Shown piece by piece: positions 25,902-33,712 of a DNA stretch of 64,000 bases. The DNA is from Nitrosomonas sp. (GTDB taxonomy: Bacteria; Pseudomonadota; Gammaproteobacteria; Burkholderiales; Nitrosomonadaceae): the NCBI GenBank assembly GCA_016708955.1, contig JADJES010000002.1:62001-126000 (forward strand), written 5' to 3'. A model generated the notes under the pieces. It saw nothing but the letters and a program-made list of their open reading frames with translations, was not told the DNA's origin and made no database searches. The translations under genes and the position numbers were made by a program. The stretch's first letter is position 1. Every line of letters starts with the position of its first letter.

Positions 25902-26356
25902 TCAAATAAATCGGGCGCATCGTGCACCACGTGTAGCAACCCGGATACAGCTGCATCTTCAAGCAGACAAGCCAATGCACCATCAAGTGTCCGGTAATTT
26001 TGGGTTGGTTCGGCATGGGATTCGGCCTTTTTTCCCGCTTCAATGGCCCGTTGTGTAGCACGATGAATATGACACGAAAAAACAATTTCTCCATGTATAT
26101 GACCGCCGCCGTTATAGCGTAGTAACGTGAGTGGCTGCCCATCAGGCTTGATAACCTTTAGTCCACACGAAAAGTCTTCCAAATTATGGGTGCTTTGCCT
26201 CAAATACAACTCAAATGAATAGTCTCCACCTTCCACCTTGAAATTGCGCTGTTTATGCCCCGGCTTATCCTGCCAATGCACGGACGGATTGCTCACCCGT
26301 TTGGGTAAGGCGAGCAGCCGCGCAATATCCTCATCACTCAAAAGATCAAAATTCAT
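25898..26356 (-). CDS. DUF6978-type hypothetical protein
   Basis: 152 residues, no signal or membrane segment. It begins MNFDLLSDEDIARLLALPKR and carries a central DYSFELYLRQSTHNLEDFSCGLKVI and LTLLRYNGGGHIHGEIVFSCHIH, a pattern I associate with the DUF6978 family, which usually neighbours a DUF1828-type gene as here. Function is unknown; it is probably a partner of the next gene, with which it overlaps by 4 bases. It is preceded by a family B repeat. Confidence 0.7.
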   Translation of the reverse strand: MNFDLLSDEDIARLLALPKRVSNPSVHWQDKPGHKQRNFKVEGGDYSFELYLRQSTHNLEDFSCGLKVIKPDGQPLTLLRYNGGGHIHGEIVFSCHIHRATQRAIEAGKKAESHAEPTQNYRTLDGALACLLEDAAVSGLLHVVHDAPDLFD

Positions 26357-26371
26357 ATCTACTCCCTCAGG

Positions 26372-26539
26372 CTAGGAGCCTGTCGGACTTAAGACTAATC
26401 TACTGCGCCAATGGGATAACGGTTCATATTTCCTCAATTCTTCGTTGCATAGTCTAGCTATGCGCCTCAAAATTAAGAAAATCTGTACTCGTTCTCCAAC
26501 TTGGCTCGTGACGATTGCTTAAGTCCGACAGGCTCCTAG
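26372..26539. repeat. 168-bp inverted-repeat element, family B, copy 1
   Basis: The ends read CTAGGAGCCTGTCGGACTTA and TAAGTCCGACAGGCTCCTAG, perfect inverse. A second copy of the same length in opposite orientation lies at 44549-44716. It sits between the hsdR relic (ghost 2) and the DUF6978-type gene. Confidence 0.85.
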
Positions 26540-26557
26540 GGAAGAAAATGATTCCTA

Positions 26558-26707
26558 TCATACCACCCTGACTTTGCCGTTCGTCAGGTTGCGCTCTAAG
26601 TTTTTATCATCGAGCGTGATGTCAGGCGCATAAACGTAGCTGTAGCCCAGGCGCTCAAACAGCTTGATGGCGAACTCTTCGATGGCGGATTCGGTGAGCC
26701 TGCTCAT
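26558..26707 (-). pseudogene. Relic of an hsdR 5' end (ghost 2)
   Basis: From ATG 26707 the frame reads MSRLTESAIEEFAIKLFERL, then G-Y-S-Y-V-Y-A-P-D-I-T-L-D-D, and stops after 49 codons. The first 33 codons match the HsdR start. Its ATG overlaps the AbiEii stop codon (ATGA), so it was once translationally coupled to that gene. Confidence 0.88.
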
Positions 26708-27693
26708 ACCTTACTCCCAAGCGCGTTAATTTCCTTTTCCAATACGGACAACGCATCCATCATGGCCTCAAACGACAAGGGTTTGTAAAAAATCATGTTC
26801 TGCATCGCCTGAAAATCCCTCTCAAGCTCCCTCAGCCTGTCCTCATGCGGAACAATTCTGAAACTCCCCGGCACTGCCAGCTCATACTTCGCCCAGGCGC
26901 TCGGATAAAACCGCTGCTTGAATTCAACAACCTCCTCCAACAAAGCCAAGTCGGCCAAGGCGGCCATCTTGACTTCGGCTTTTGCCAGCAGTGCCAGATT
27001 GTAATAGTGCCGCGAGTAGCGTAACGGCATGGGCTTGTCCTTATCACGGTGCGCCTCCTGATGCAGGATAGTCGCCTTCTCCCAGAAAGTGCGCACTGCC
27101 AATATCGTTGGCACACTACATTCTGCCCGCTCGAATACCTGCGGAAAATGTTGCGCCGCATAAGGTTGAATCGTAAACATCGCCGAAGGCAGCCAGCGGA
27201 CCGATTTCCAATAATATTTCAGGTCGCAAATAAGCATCCTTGAAAGCCGCCGGGTAGCGAACATAAATAGAATGCGGGTCGTCCGCTTCGATAAAACACT
27301 CGCATACTGGCTCAAGCAATGGGCAACACCGGGCAGCAAAACCTCCCGAATATATTTCACCGCCTGCTCATTGATTGTTTCGTTAAACTGGCTCTGTTGG
27401 CTTTTACTGCGCTCAAGATACGGTTCGCCTTGCGTCACTTCGCGCCAGTCCAAAATCAGATCGATGTCTTCCGAAAATCGGCCGATCAGGCCAAACGCCT
27501 TGGACAAACTGGTGCCACCCTTAAATTTAAGCACACGCTGCAACTCAGGGTCACTGAACAACTTATCCAGCACCCACACCACCCAAAAATCCTTTTCAAC
27601 AATGGCCGGAATGGTTCTCATCGCACTCGCTGTTTCACCAAACAGCGCGTTGCGCTCCCGTGCATCGAGGCGGGCGACCTTATCCATTTTCAC
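26704..27693 (-). CDS. AbiEii-type nucleotidyltransferase toxin, middle segment out of frame
   Basis: 329 codons. The N-terminal nucleotidyltransferase motifs are clear: IVEKDFWVVWVLDKLF, LKFKGGTSLSKAF, FSEDIDLILDW. The C-terminal part (TIQPYAAQHFP, LAVRTFWEKATILH, RHYYNLALL) is also typical. Between residues about 133 and 170 the reading is nonsense, while the alternative frame gives the expected family sequence (DDPHSIYVRYP...DAYLRPEILLEIGPLAA). Two deletions that cancel each other explain this; the second can be read as loss of one 8-base unit CTGGCTGC. The toxin is probably inactive. It pairs with the AbiEi-type antitoxin encoded just before it. Confidence 0.85.
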   Translation of the reverse strand: MKMDKVARLDARERNALFGETASAMRTIPAIVEKDFWVVWVLDKLFSDPELQRVLKFKGGTSLSKAFGLIGRFSEDIDLILDWREVTQGEPYLERSKSQQSQFNETINEQAVKYIREVLLPGVAHCLSQYASVLSKRTTRILFMFATRRLSRMLICDLKYYWKSVRWLPSAMFTIQPYAAQHFPQVFERAECSVPTILAVRTFWEKATILHQEAHRDKDKPMPLRYSRHYYNLALLAKAEVKMAALADLALLEEVVEFKQRFYPSAWAKYELAVPGSFRIVPHEDRLRELERDFQAMQNMIFYKPLSFEAMMDALSVLEKEINALGSKV

Positions 27694-28303
27694 CCCGGCA
27701 AATTTCTTTTATTGCCTCGTAAATCCAGGATGTCGTGCCCTGCGTATCCTTCAATATTTTTTCATATCGTTTGGGGTCAAGTTGCTGACGGATTTTATCT
27801 ACCACCGCTGGCGTCACATGATCCTTGCCCAAAGCCTTTAACGCCTGAACGAGCAGCGAGCTCTCGTGATACTTGAAGCCGATATTCTTCAGTGCCGACT
27901 TCTTGAACTCCAGCTCGGCCCCCATTACTTCATAGCGCTTGTTCGGGCCATCGCTCAAATACACATACCGGGCCGGCACCTGCGTGGAAACCCCCAGCAA
28001 ATTCAACGCAGACTCCCCGGAAACCTCAATGCGCCAGCCAAATTTGCGTGCATAAGCAGCCGCCACCTCGGCTATATCCGGCGCCAGCGTCATTTGCAGC
28101 AACTCGCTGTAGCGCGGATAATCGTACATCCCCCTCGCCACCCGCCGTATCTTGCCCTGCCAAGTCAAATCAGACAGCAGATTATCCGCCTGCTGGCGCG
28201 AAAAACGCCCAGCCAGATCACTTGGCGAAAATGCCCACCCCTTGCCGTGGCCTGCAATAAAGTAAAAGCATGATTCAGATATGTTTTTCACGTGCATTAA
28301 CAT
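27680..28303 (-). CDS. AbiEi-type antitoxin (DUF6088-like)
   Basis: 207 residues. The N-terminal winged-helix-like part (WAFSPSDLAGRFSRQQADNLLSDLTWQGKIRRVARGMYDYPR) should bind DNA, and the C-terminal domain (WRIEVSGESALNLLGVSTQVPARYVYLSDGP) is the shared AbiEi antitoxin core. It overlaps the toxin start by 14 bases. AbiE pairs act as type IV toxin-antitoxin systems with phage-exclusion effects. A short palindrome TTTTTCTAGAAAAA just upstream of the start (about 28330) is a possible operator. Confidence 0.88.
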   Translation of the reverse strand: MLMHVKNISESCFYFIAGHGKGWAFSPSDLAGRFSRQQADNLLSDLTWQGKIRRVARGMYDYPRYSELLQMTLAPDIAEVAAAYARKFGWRIEVSGESALNLLGVSTQVPARYVYLSDGPNKRYEVMGAELEFKKSALKNIGFKYHESSLLVQALKALGKDHVTPAVVDKIRQQLDPKRYEKILKDTQGTTSWIYEAIKEICRGENG

Positions 28304-28325
28304 GGAAAATTCTAGAAATAATATA

Positions 28326-28344
28326 GCATTTTTCTAGAAAAAAT
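28326..28344. promoter_or_regulatory. Palindrome in the AbiEi promoter region
   Basis: A TTTTTCTAGAAAAA inverted repeat lies 25-40 bases before the AbiEi start, and a similar TTCTAGAA occurs at about 28310. Antitoxins of this type repress their own promoter by binding inverted repeats, so these are plausible operators. This is inference from position only. Confidence 0.4.
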
Positions 28345-28415
28345 GCATACAGCGCGTAGCCCTGCCTGGTATTCATGGCGATGTCTTTGTTGGCGGATTC
28401 GGTCAATTTAGTCAT
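28345..28415 (-). pseudogene. Relic of an hsdR 5' end (ghost 1)
   Basis: From ATG 28415 the frame reads MTKLTESANKDIAM, then after a small gap N-T-R-Q-G-Y-A-L-Y-A, matching MTKLTESAIEALAI...LGYTVIYA of HsdR with about 12 bases lost. It begins 6 bases after the stop of the preceding DUF gene. It is the shortest of the three relics. Confidence 0.75.
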
Positions 28416-28421
28416 TGAGCT

Positions 28422-29322
28422 TTAATTTTCACCTTCATCAAACAACGGTCGTTGATCCTTATTCATTTTCTTTTTAAAACCAACAGGCCTTAACTGATAT
28501 GCGACGGACTCATTTTCTTTGATGGCATATACCTTTCTTACAGAATAGCTACGGCGCTTTTCATCTCCGAACTCATCGAATGTAATAGTGATTTGAAGCA
28601 AACAATTCATTACAAAACCATTGGCAAACTGGTGCTGACCATTAATTACCTCAGTTTTGAACTTTGAATCCCCCATGCTGAAATCGATTCGATCTTCTTT
28701 GTACGTGCCACGCCAACTAAATGTACCCTCTTTTAATACTGGCGAAATAATCTCAATTTCTGCATCGTCATCTTCAGTGACGGTCTTATCATCAACCAAT
28801 ATAAAGTCTTTAAATTTGCTCCTGGGAATCACAATTTCGTCAGTTCCTGCACTCAAGTTTTTAAAGCCAACTTCTTCTACCTTTTTATATCCATTTATTC
28901 TTGTGTAATAATTCGATACATGCCTTCTGACTATTTTGTCCTCCAAAGCTTTTAGCAACTTGGCTTCATAATCCAATTCCTTGGTCTCGTTATCAAGCTG
29001 CAAGCCTTTAAGCGTTTCTTCTTTTATCGCATCATCGGTTTTACTTTTCGTAAAATGATACTTCAGAATTTCATTGATGGCCGGAGAGAAAAATTTAACG
29101 ATCTCCTTCCAACCAGCCAATAAACAGAACCTCCACAAGGCCGCCCTGTTGATAGGCCTCAGTTTCAATTTCAACTGGAGCTTCAAGTAACTCGGTAACT
29201 CGTTTAACAGCCTCAAGCAAATCTTTCTCAGCACGATTTCTGACAAAGGCGTTCATTGAATGACTCTCGTCATCAAAATAATAATGCACCTGAAATCTCT
29301 GAGAAAGATCCTCTTCAAGCAT
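28422..29322 (-). pseudogene. Restriction-locus DUF protein, frameshifted
   Basis: The N-terminal part (29322-29095) reads MLEEDLSQRFQVHYYFDDES...HSMNAFVRNRAEKDLLEAV...IETEAYQQGGL and stops early. The C-terminal part in another frame (to 28422) continues GWKEIVKFFSPAINEILKYHF and then a long charged region and a beta-rich domain ending DQRPLFDEGEN. A small indel near 29120-29155 breaks the gene. Its start overlaps the hsdS stop (ATG within TATGCTTGA). I remember similar proteins beside type I restriction genes, but know no function. Codon use is AT-rich compared with hsdM. Confidence 0.65.
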
Positions 29323-30436
29323 AGTTAATCCTTATCTCGCCGCTCATCAGCTTGGGAAGCAGTGTATCGCGGAGTTTTTCGAGCGTTTGAATTTGGCGAA
29401 TATTTGTATTTATTTTTGCAAAAGTGGGTTTGCAAAAATTATTAAAACTTCTCACTAACTCGCTTGGTGGAATAGTTACAGGAATTGCGTGGGCTGCATT
29501 CCTGTTTAAACCGGGAACAGCAGAATCACTATTCATATCCCCCAGCCCAACACTCTTCACTAAAAAGTATTCATAGAACATACCATCAGATTGAATCTTA
29601 CTGGTGATATAAAAAGTTGTATCAATCGGGAAAAAGTTATCAAAGAAATAATTTACAACACCCAATATTCCTTTTCTGCCAGTAACAATTCCAGGCGCTT
29701 CAACTAAGAAATTCTTATGGAAACCAACAACACCACTTGAGCCTACAACTGGATATCCACTACCGCTTCTTTCTTGGTCTTTAAGTGTTTTCCCATAATT
29801 AAAATTAACCACATCACCTAACGTTCCGGCTTTCCAATCTTCCTGCGTCTCTTCCACAAACCACTGCCTAAACAGCGTTTCAGCCATGGCTTCGAGGGTT
29901 TTATTCTGGCGGTGCAGCAGGTCGATTTTGTCGTCGAGGCTGGAAAGTACGGCGGCAATGGCTTTTTGTTCTTCAAGTGGAGGTAAATTAATTTTATAAC
30001 TCAACAATGCATTTATCTGCATATTTGGTTGAGTTGACGTTCCACCGGAAATAGACTCTATAAAATCATTATAAGTAGATGATCTGAAGTTGTAATATAG
30101 GTAATCTGGATGACATTTTTCATAATCAACTCTTATCCGAATTAGGCCATTATTCAGTACAGAATTTAGATTCTCTTTAATTATTAAATTTACACCAATT
30201 GATGCACCTGTTCTGGCAACAATAATGTCATTCGTTTTTAATTGAAATTTTTCAAAGTTTCTTTTTTCAACTTCAGTATTACCCCAATTATCGTATTTTT
30301 TCCTCTGCGATACGTCTTGTATACGTAGACATTTAATACCGGTATCTCTATCGACTATAGGCGCACGCTTGATCGCATCTAGCCCTGTGTTAGCTGATTT
30401 AACGACTTCACCAATAGGCACAAAATCTCTACTCAT
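29315..30436 (-). CDS. hsdS: Type I restriction-modification specificity subunit HsdS
   Basis: DNA-recognition subunit of 373 residues with two target-recognition domains (about residues 5-150 and 190-345), each followed by a helical spacer. The first spacer has LPPLEEQKAIAAVLSSLDDKIDLLHRQNKTLEAMAETLF and the second QIQTLEKLRDTLLPKLMSGEI. Start ATG 30436 overlaps the hsdM stop by 8 bases; an upstream start at 30466 is less likely. The AT-rich recognition domains differ in composition from hsdM, as is usual for exchangeable specificity genes. The recognition sequence cannot be predicted. Confidence 0.92.
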   Translation of the reverse strand: MSRDFVPIGEVVKSANTGLDAIKRAPIVDRDTGIKCLRIQDVSQRKKYDNWGNTEVEKRNFEKFQLKTNDIIVARTGASIGVNLIIKENLNSVLNNGLIRIRVDYEKCHPDYLYYNFRSSTYNDFIESISGGTSTQPNMQINALLSYKINLPPLEEQKAIAAVLSSLDDKIDLLHRQNKTLEAMAETLFRQWFVEETQEDWKAGTLGDVVNFNYGKTLKDQERSGSGYPVVGSSGVVGFHKNFLVEAPGIVTGRKGILGVVNYFFDNFFPIDTTFYITSKIQSDGMFYEYFLVKSVGLGDMNSDSAVPGLNRNAAHAIPVTIPPSELVRSFNNFCKPTFAKINTNIRQIQTLEKLRDTLLPKLMSGEIRINYA

Positions 30437-31997
30437 TGATAACAACTCTAGCCAAACTCTCAGCAATAGCCTTATTCAGTGCCGCTTCTTCCAGTAGTTG
30501 CGCTTGAAATTCCGCTTTCAGCGCGACAAAACGCTCGGGGAAATTAAAATCGTCTTCTTCATCCGGCAGCCCGACATAGCGCCCCGGCGTGAGCACGTAA
30601 TCCAGTTCGGTCACGCGTTCCACCGGCACTGAAGCGCAGAAGCCTTTGATGTCTTCATACGGCTGGATTCCCGCCTGCGCGGGAATGGCGGAGGCGTTGC
30701 GCCAGGCGTGGTAGGTGCTGGCGATTTGCTGGATGTCTTCGCGGGACAGTTCGAGGGTGCGGCGGTTGATCAGATGGCCGAGGTTGCGCGCGTCAATAAA
30801 CAGGATTTGGTCCTTACGGGGATGTCCATTATTACGCGCGCGGTTCATGAACCACAATCCCGCAGGAATTTGCGTATTTAGAAACAACTTACCCGGCAAG
30901 TTCACGATGCAGTCGATCAGATTGCCTTCTGCTATCAGGTTCTTGCGGATTTCCCCTTCGCCGGAGGTTTTGGAAGTCAGCGCGCCTTTGGCCAGCACCA
31001 CCCCGGCAATGCCCGCGGGCGACAGGTGATAGACGAAATGCTGCAGCCAGGCAAAATTGGCATTGCCCGCCGGGGGTGTGCCGAATTGCCAGCGGCCGTC
31101 GTTGCGTAATAACTCGCCGCTCCAGTCACTGGCATTGAACGGCGGATTGGCGATGATGAAATCGGCTTTCAGGTCTTTGTGGGCATCGTTCAGGAACGAA
31201 CCTTCGTTGTTCCATTTCACTTGTGAGCTGTCGATGCCGCGAATGGCAAGGTTCATTTTTGCCAAGCGCCAGGTGGTTTGATTGCTTTCCTGACCGTAGA
31301 TGGAAATATCGTTGATGCGGCCTTGATGTTCTTCGACAAACTTTTCCGATTGCACGAACATGCCGCCGGAGCCGCAGCAGGGATCGAATACCCAGCCTTT
31401 GTAGGGTTCCAGCATCATCACCAGCAATTCGACGATGCTGCGCGGCGTGTAGAACTGGCCGCCTTGCTTGCCTTCAGCCAAGGCGAATTCACCGAGGAAA
31501 TACTCGAGCACATGGCCGAGCACATCGGCGCTGCGGGATTTGGCATCGCCCAACGCGATATTGCCCACCAGATCAATGAGTCCGCCCAAACTCGCGGGAT
31601 CGAGGTTCTGCCGGGCAAAGACTTTGGGCAATACGCCTTTCAGTGACGGATTTTCTTTCTCGATGGCATCCATCGCCGCATCCGCAAATTTGCCGATATC
31701 CGGCTGTTTGGCTTGGGCGACGAGATGCGGCCAGCGTGACTCGGGCGGGACATAAAAGATGTTTTCGGCTTTGTACTCGTCTTTGTCTTCAGGATCAGAT
31801 CCGGCATAGTCGCCGAGTCCTGCTTGCAGTTTGGCGAAATGTTCTTCGAATGAGTCGGAAATATATTTCAGGAAGATTAAGCCCAGCACCACATGTTTGT
31901 ATTCTGCGGCATCAATGTTCTTGCGCAGTTTGTCAGCGGCTTTCCAGAGCTGTTTTTCCAGCGGTTCTTGTTTGATTTCTTTCGCAGCTTTCACCAT
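30429..31997 (-). CDS. hsdM: Type I restriction-modification methyltransferase subunit HsdM
   Basis: N6-adenine methyltransferase subunit of 522 residues. The N-terminal helical domain (EKQLWKAADKLRKNIDAAEYKHVVLGLIFLKYISDSF) is followed by SAM-binding motif I DPCCGSGGMF (about residue 207) and catalytic motif IV NPPF (about residue 286). A short segment A-I-P-A-Q-A-G-I-Q (about residue 441) is encoded by an inserted 20-bp palindrome. Together with HsdS it could still act as a methyltransferase even though HsdR is truncated. It is the first gene of the operon. Confidence 0.94.
   Translation of the reverse strand: MVKAAKEIKQEPLEKQLWKAADKLRKNIDAAEYKHVVLGLIFLKYISDSFEEHFAKLQAGLGDYAGSDPEDKDEYKAENIFYVPPESRWPHLVAQAKQPDIGKFADAAMDAIEKENPSLKGVLPKVFARQNLDPASLGGLIDLVGNIALGDAKSRSADVLGHVLEYFLGEFALAEGKQGGQFYTPRSIVELLVMMLEPYKGWVFDPCCGSGGMFVQSEKFVEEHQGRINDISIYGQESNQTTWRLAKMNLAIRGIDSSQVKWNNEGSFLNDAHKDLKADFIIANPPFNASDWSGELLRNDGRWQFGTPPAGNANFAWLQHFVYHLSPAGIAGVVLAKGALTSKTSGEGEIRKNLIAEGNLIDCIVNLPGKLFLNTQIPAGLWFMNRARNNGHPRKDQILFIDARNLGHLINRRTLELSREDIQQIASTYHAWRNASAIPAQAGIQPYEDIKGFCASVPVERVTELDYVLTPGRYVGLPDEEDDFNFPERFVALKAEFQAQLLEEAALNKAIAESLARVVINE
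30667..30686. repeat. dRS3-like palindrome inserted in frame in hsdM
   Basis: ATTCCCGCCTGCGCGGGAAT fits the ATTCCC-N8-GGGAAT pattern of short dispersed repeats such as Neisseria dRS3. In hsdM it keeps the frame and adds a few residues between YHAWRN and YEDIKGF, a variable loop near the C-terminus. Confidence 0.7.
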
Positions 31998-32063
31998 GGT
32001 TAAGCTTATTTCCTTGATGACAGAGAGCGTTATAGGACGCCGATACGGCTTGATGTGATTTCA

Positions 32064-32203
32064 GGGCACTTCTAAAAATCCAAATTTCGTCACAACACTT
32101 TGTTGCTCGAAAAAATGTTTCCTTACATATCATGCATATGCTGCGTAACCATTTTTTGCTCGTGCCTCGTGTTGTTTAGAACTTTGAATTTTTAGAAGTG
32201 CCC
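32064..32203. repeat. 140-bp inverted-repeat element, family C, copy 1
   Basis: The ends read GGGCACTTCTAAAAATCCAA and TTTGAATTTTTAGAAGTGCCC (imperfect inverse). A shortened copy lies at 44931-45017. It sits between gatB and hsdM, near the border of the restriction region. Confidence 0.8.
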
Positions 32204-32225
32204 TTCAGCGAATCATGCGACGGCT

Positions 32226-33665
32226 TTATCCATCCAGCTTTTTCTTCAGCATGGCGTTGACTTGCGCCGGGTTGGCTTTGCCTTGGGTGGCTTTCATGAT
32301 CTGGCCGACCAGTGAATTGAAGGCTTTTTCCTTGCCGTTGCGATAGTCGGCGACTTGCTGCGCATTGGCGGCCAGTACCTGATCGACCAATTTTTCAATC
32401 GCGCTGTCGTCGGAAATCTGTTTCAGGCCTTTGGCTTCGATGATGGCGTCGACATTTTTGTCGAGTTCGCCGTTCCACATGCTTTCAAACACCGTCTTGG
32501 CGGCTTTGCCGGAAATGGTGCCGTCATGGATGCGCGCGAGCAGTGCGGCGAGTTGGGCAGGGGTGATCGGGCAGGCGGTCATTTCTATGCCTTCCTTGTT
32601 CAATTGCCCGCTGATCTCGCCCATAATCCAGTTGGCGCACAGTTTGGCTTGTGCGGGTAATTGCTTGAGCGTGGCGTCAAAATAATCCGCCATTTCGCGC
32701 GAGCTGGTCAGCACGGAAGCGTCATAGGCGGACAATGCAAACGCGGAGACATAACGATCCCGCCGCGCTTGCGGTAATTCCGGCAAGGTTTGCTTGATTT
32801 GATCAATCCAGCTTTGCGGAATTTCCAGCGGCAGTAAATCCGGATCGGGGAAATAGCGGTAGTCGTTGGCGTCTTCCTTGGTGCGCATGGTGCGTGTTTC
32901 GTCTTTATTGGCATCATACAGGCGGGTTTCCTGCCGGATCGAACCGCCGTCTTCAAGGATTTCAATTTGCCTTCTGGCTTCATAATCGATGGCTTTTTCC
33001 AGAAAACGGAATGAATTCAGATTTTTGATTTCGCAGCGCGTGCCGAGTGTCTCTGTGCCGCGCGGGCGCACTGAGACATTCGCATCGCAGCGGAATGAGC
33101 CTTCCTGCATGTTGCCGTCGCAAATGCCGATCCAACGCACCAGTGCATGCAATGTTTTTGCATACGCCACGGCTTCCGCGCTGCTGCGCATGTCCGGTTC
33201 GGAGACGATTTCCAGCAATGGCGTGCCGGCGCGGTTCAGATCAATGCCGCTCATGCCATGAAAATCTTCGTGCAGCGATTTTCCGGCGTCTTCTTCCAAA
33301 TGCGCGCGGGTCAGGCGGACGTTCTTTTCAATGCCATCGACTTGGATCTGAATGTTGCCGCCTTGCACTACCGGCAATTCGTATTGACTGATTTGGTAGC
33401 CTTTCGGCAAATCGGGATAAAAATAATTCTTGCGCGCGAAAATGGAAGGCGAGTTGATTTTCGCTCCCACCGACAGTCCCAGTTTAATCGCCCGTTCCAC
33501 CGCGCCTTTATTGAGCACCGGCAGAACGCCCGGCAGCGCCAGATCGATTACGCTTGCCTGGGTATTCGGCGCTGCGCCATAGGCGGTGGATGAGCCTGAG
33601 AAAATTTTGGATTGCGTTGAAAGTTGGGCATGTACTTCAAGGCCGATGACAATTTCCCATTGCAT
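32226..33665 (-). CDS. gatB: Asp-tRNA(Asn)/Glu-tRNA(Gln) amidotransferase subunit B
   Basis: 479-residue subunit that phosphorylates and amidates misacylated Glu-tRNA(Gln) or Asp-tRNA(Asn). The N-terminal WEIVIGLEVHAQLSTQSKIFSG, FYPDLPKGYQISQYELP and LEEDAGKSLH are diagnostic, and the C-terminal YqeY-like tail that grips tRNA ends KATQGKANPAQVNAMLKKKL. It is the last gene of a gatC-gatA-gatB group on the minus strand, needed where GlnRS and/or AsnRS is missing or as the standard route. Confidence 0.97.
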   Translation of the reverse strand: MQWEIVIGLEVHAQLSTQSKIFSGSSTAYGAAPNTQASVIDLALPGVLPVLNKGAVERAIKLGLSVGAKINSPSIFARKNYFYPDLPKGYQISQYELPVVQGGNIQIQVDGIEKNVRLTRAHLEEDAGKSLHEDFHGMSGIDLNRAGTPLLEIVSEPDMRSSAEAVAYAKTLHALVRWIGICDGNMQEGSFRCDANVSVRPRGTETLGTRCEIKNLNSFRFLEKAIDYEARRQIEILEDGGSIRQETRLYDANKDETRTMRTKEDANDYRYFPDPDLLPLEIPQSWIDQIKQTLPELPQARRDRYVSAFALSAYDASVLTSSREMADYFDATLKQLPAQAKLCANWIMGEISGQLNKEGIEMTACPITPAQLAALLARIHDGTISGKAAKTVFESMWNGELDKNVDAIIEAKGLKQISDDSAIEKLVDQVLAANAQQVADYRNGKEKAFNSLVGQIMKATQGKANPAQVNAMLKKKLDG

Positions 33666-33712
33666 GATGTAGTTTCCGGCTAAATTGATATTTTCAGGAA
33701 TGAACGATTGGT

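Noticed and set aside
33047..33593. Long antisense open frames opposite gatB, gatA, hsdM, ubiB and hsdR
   Set aside because: They are shadows of well-identified genes and carry no start signals or family motifs.
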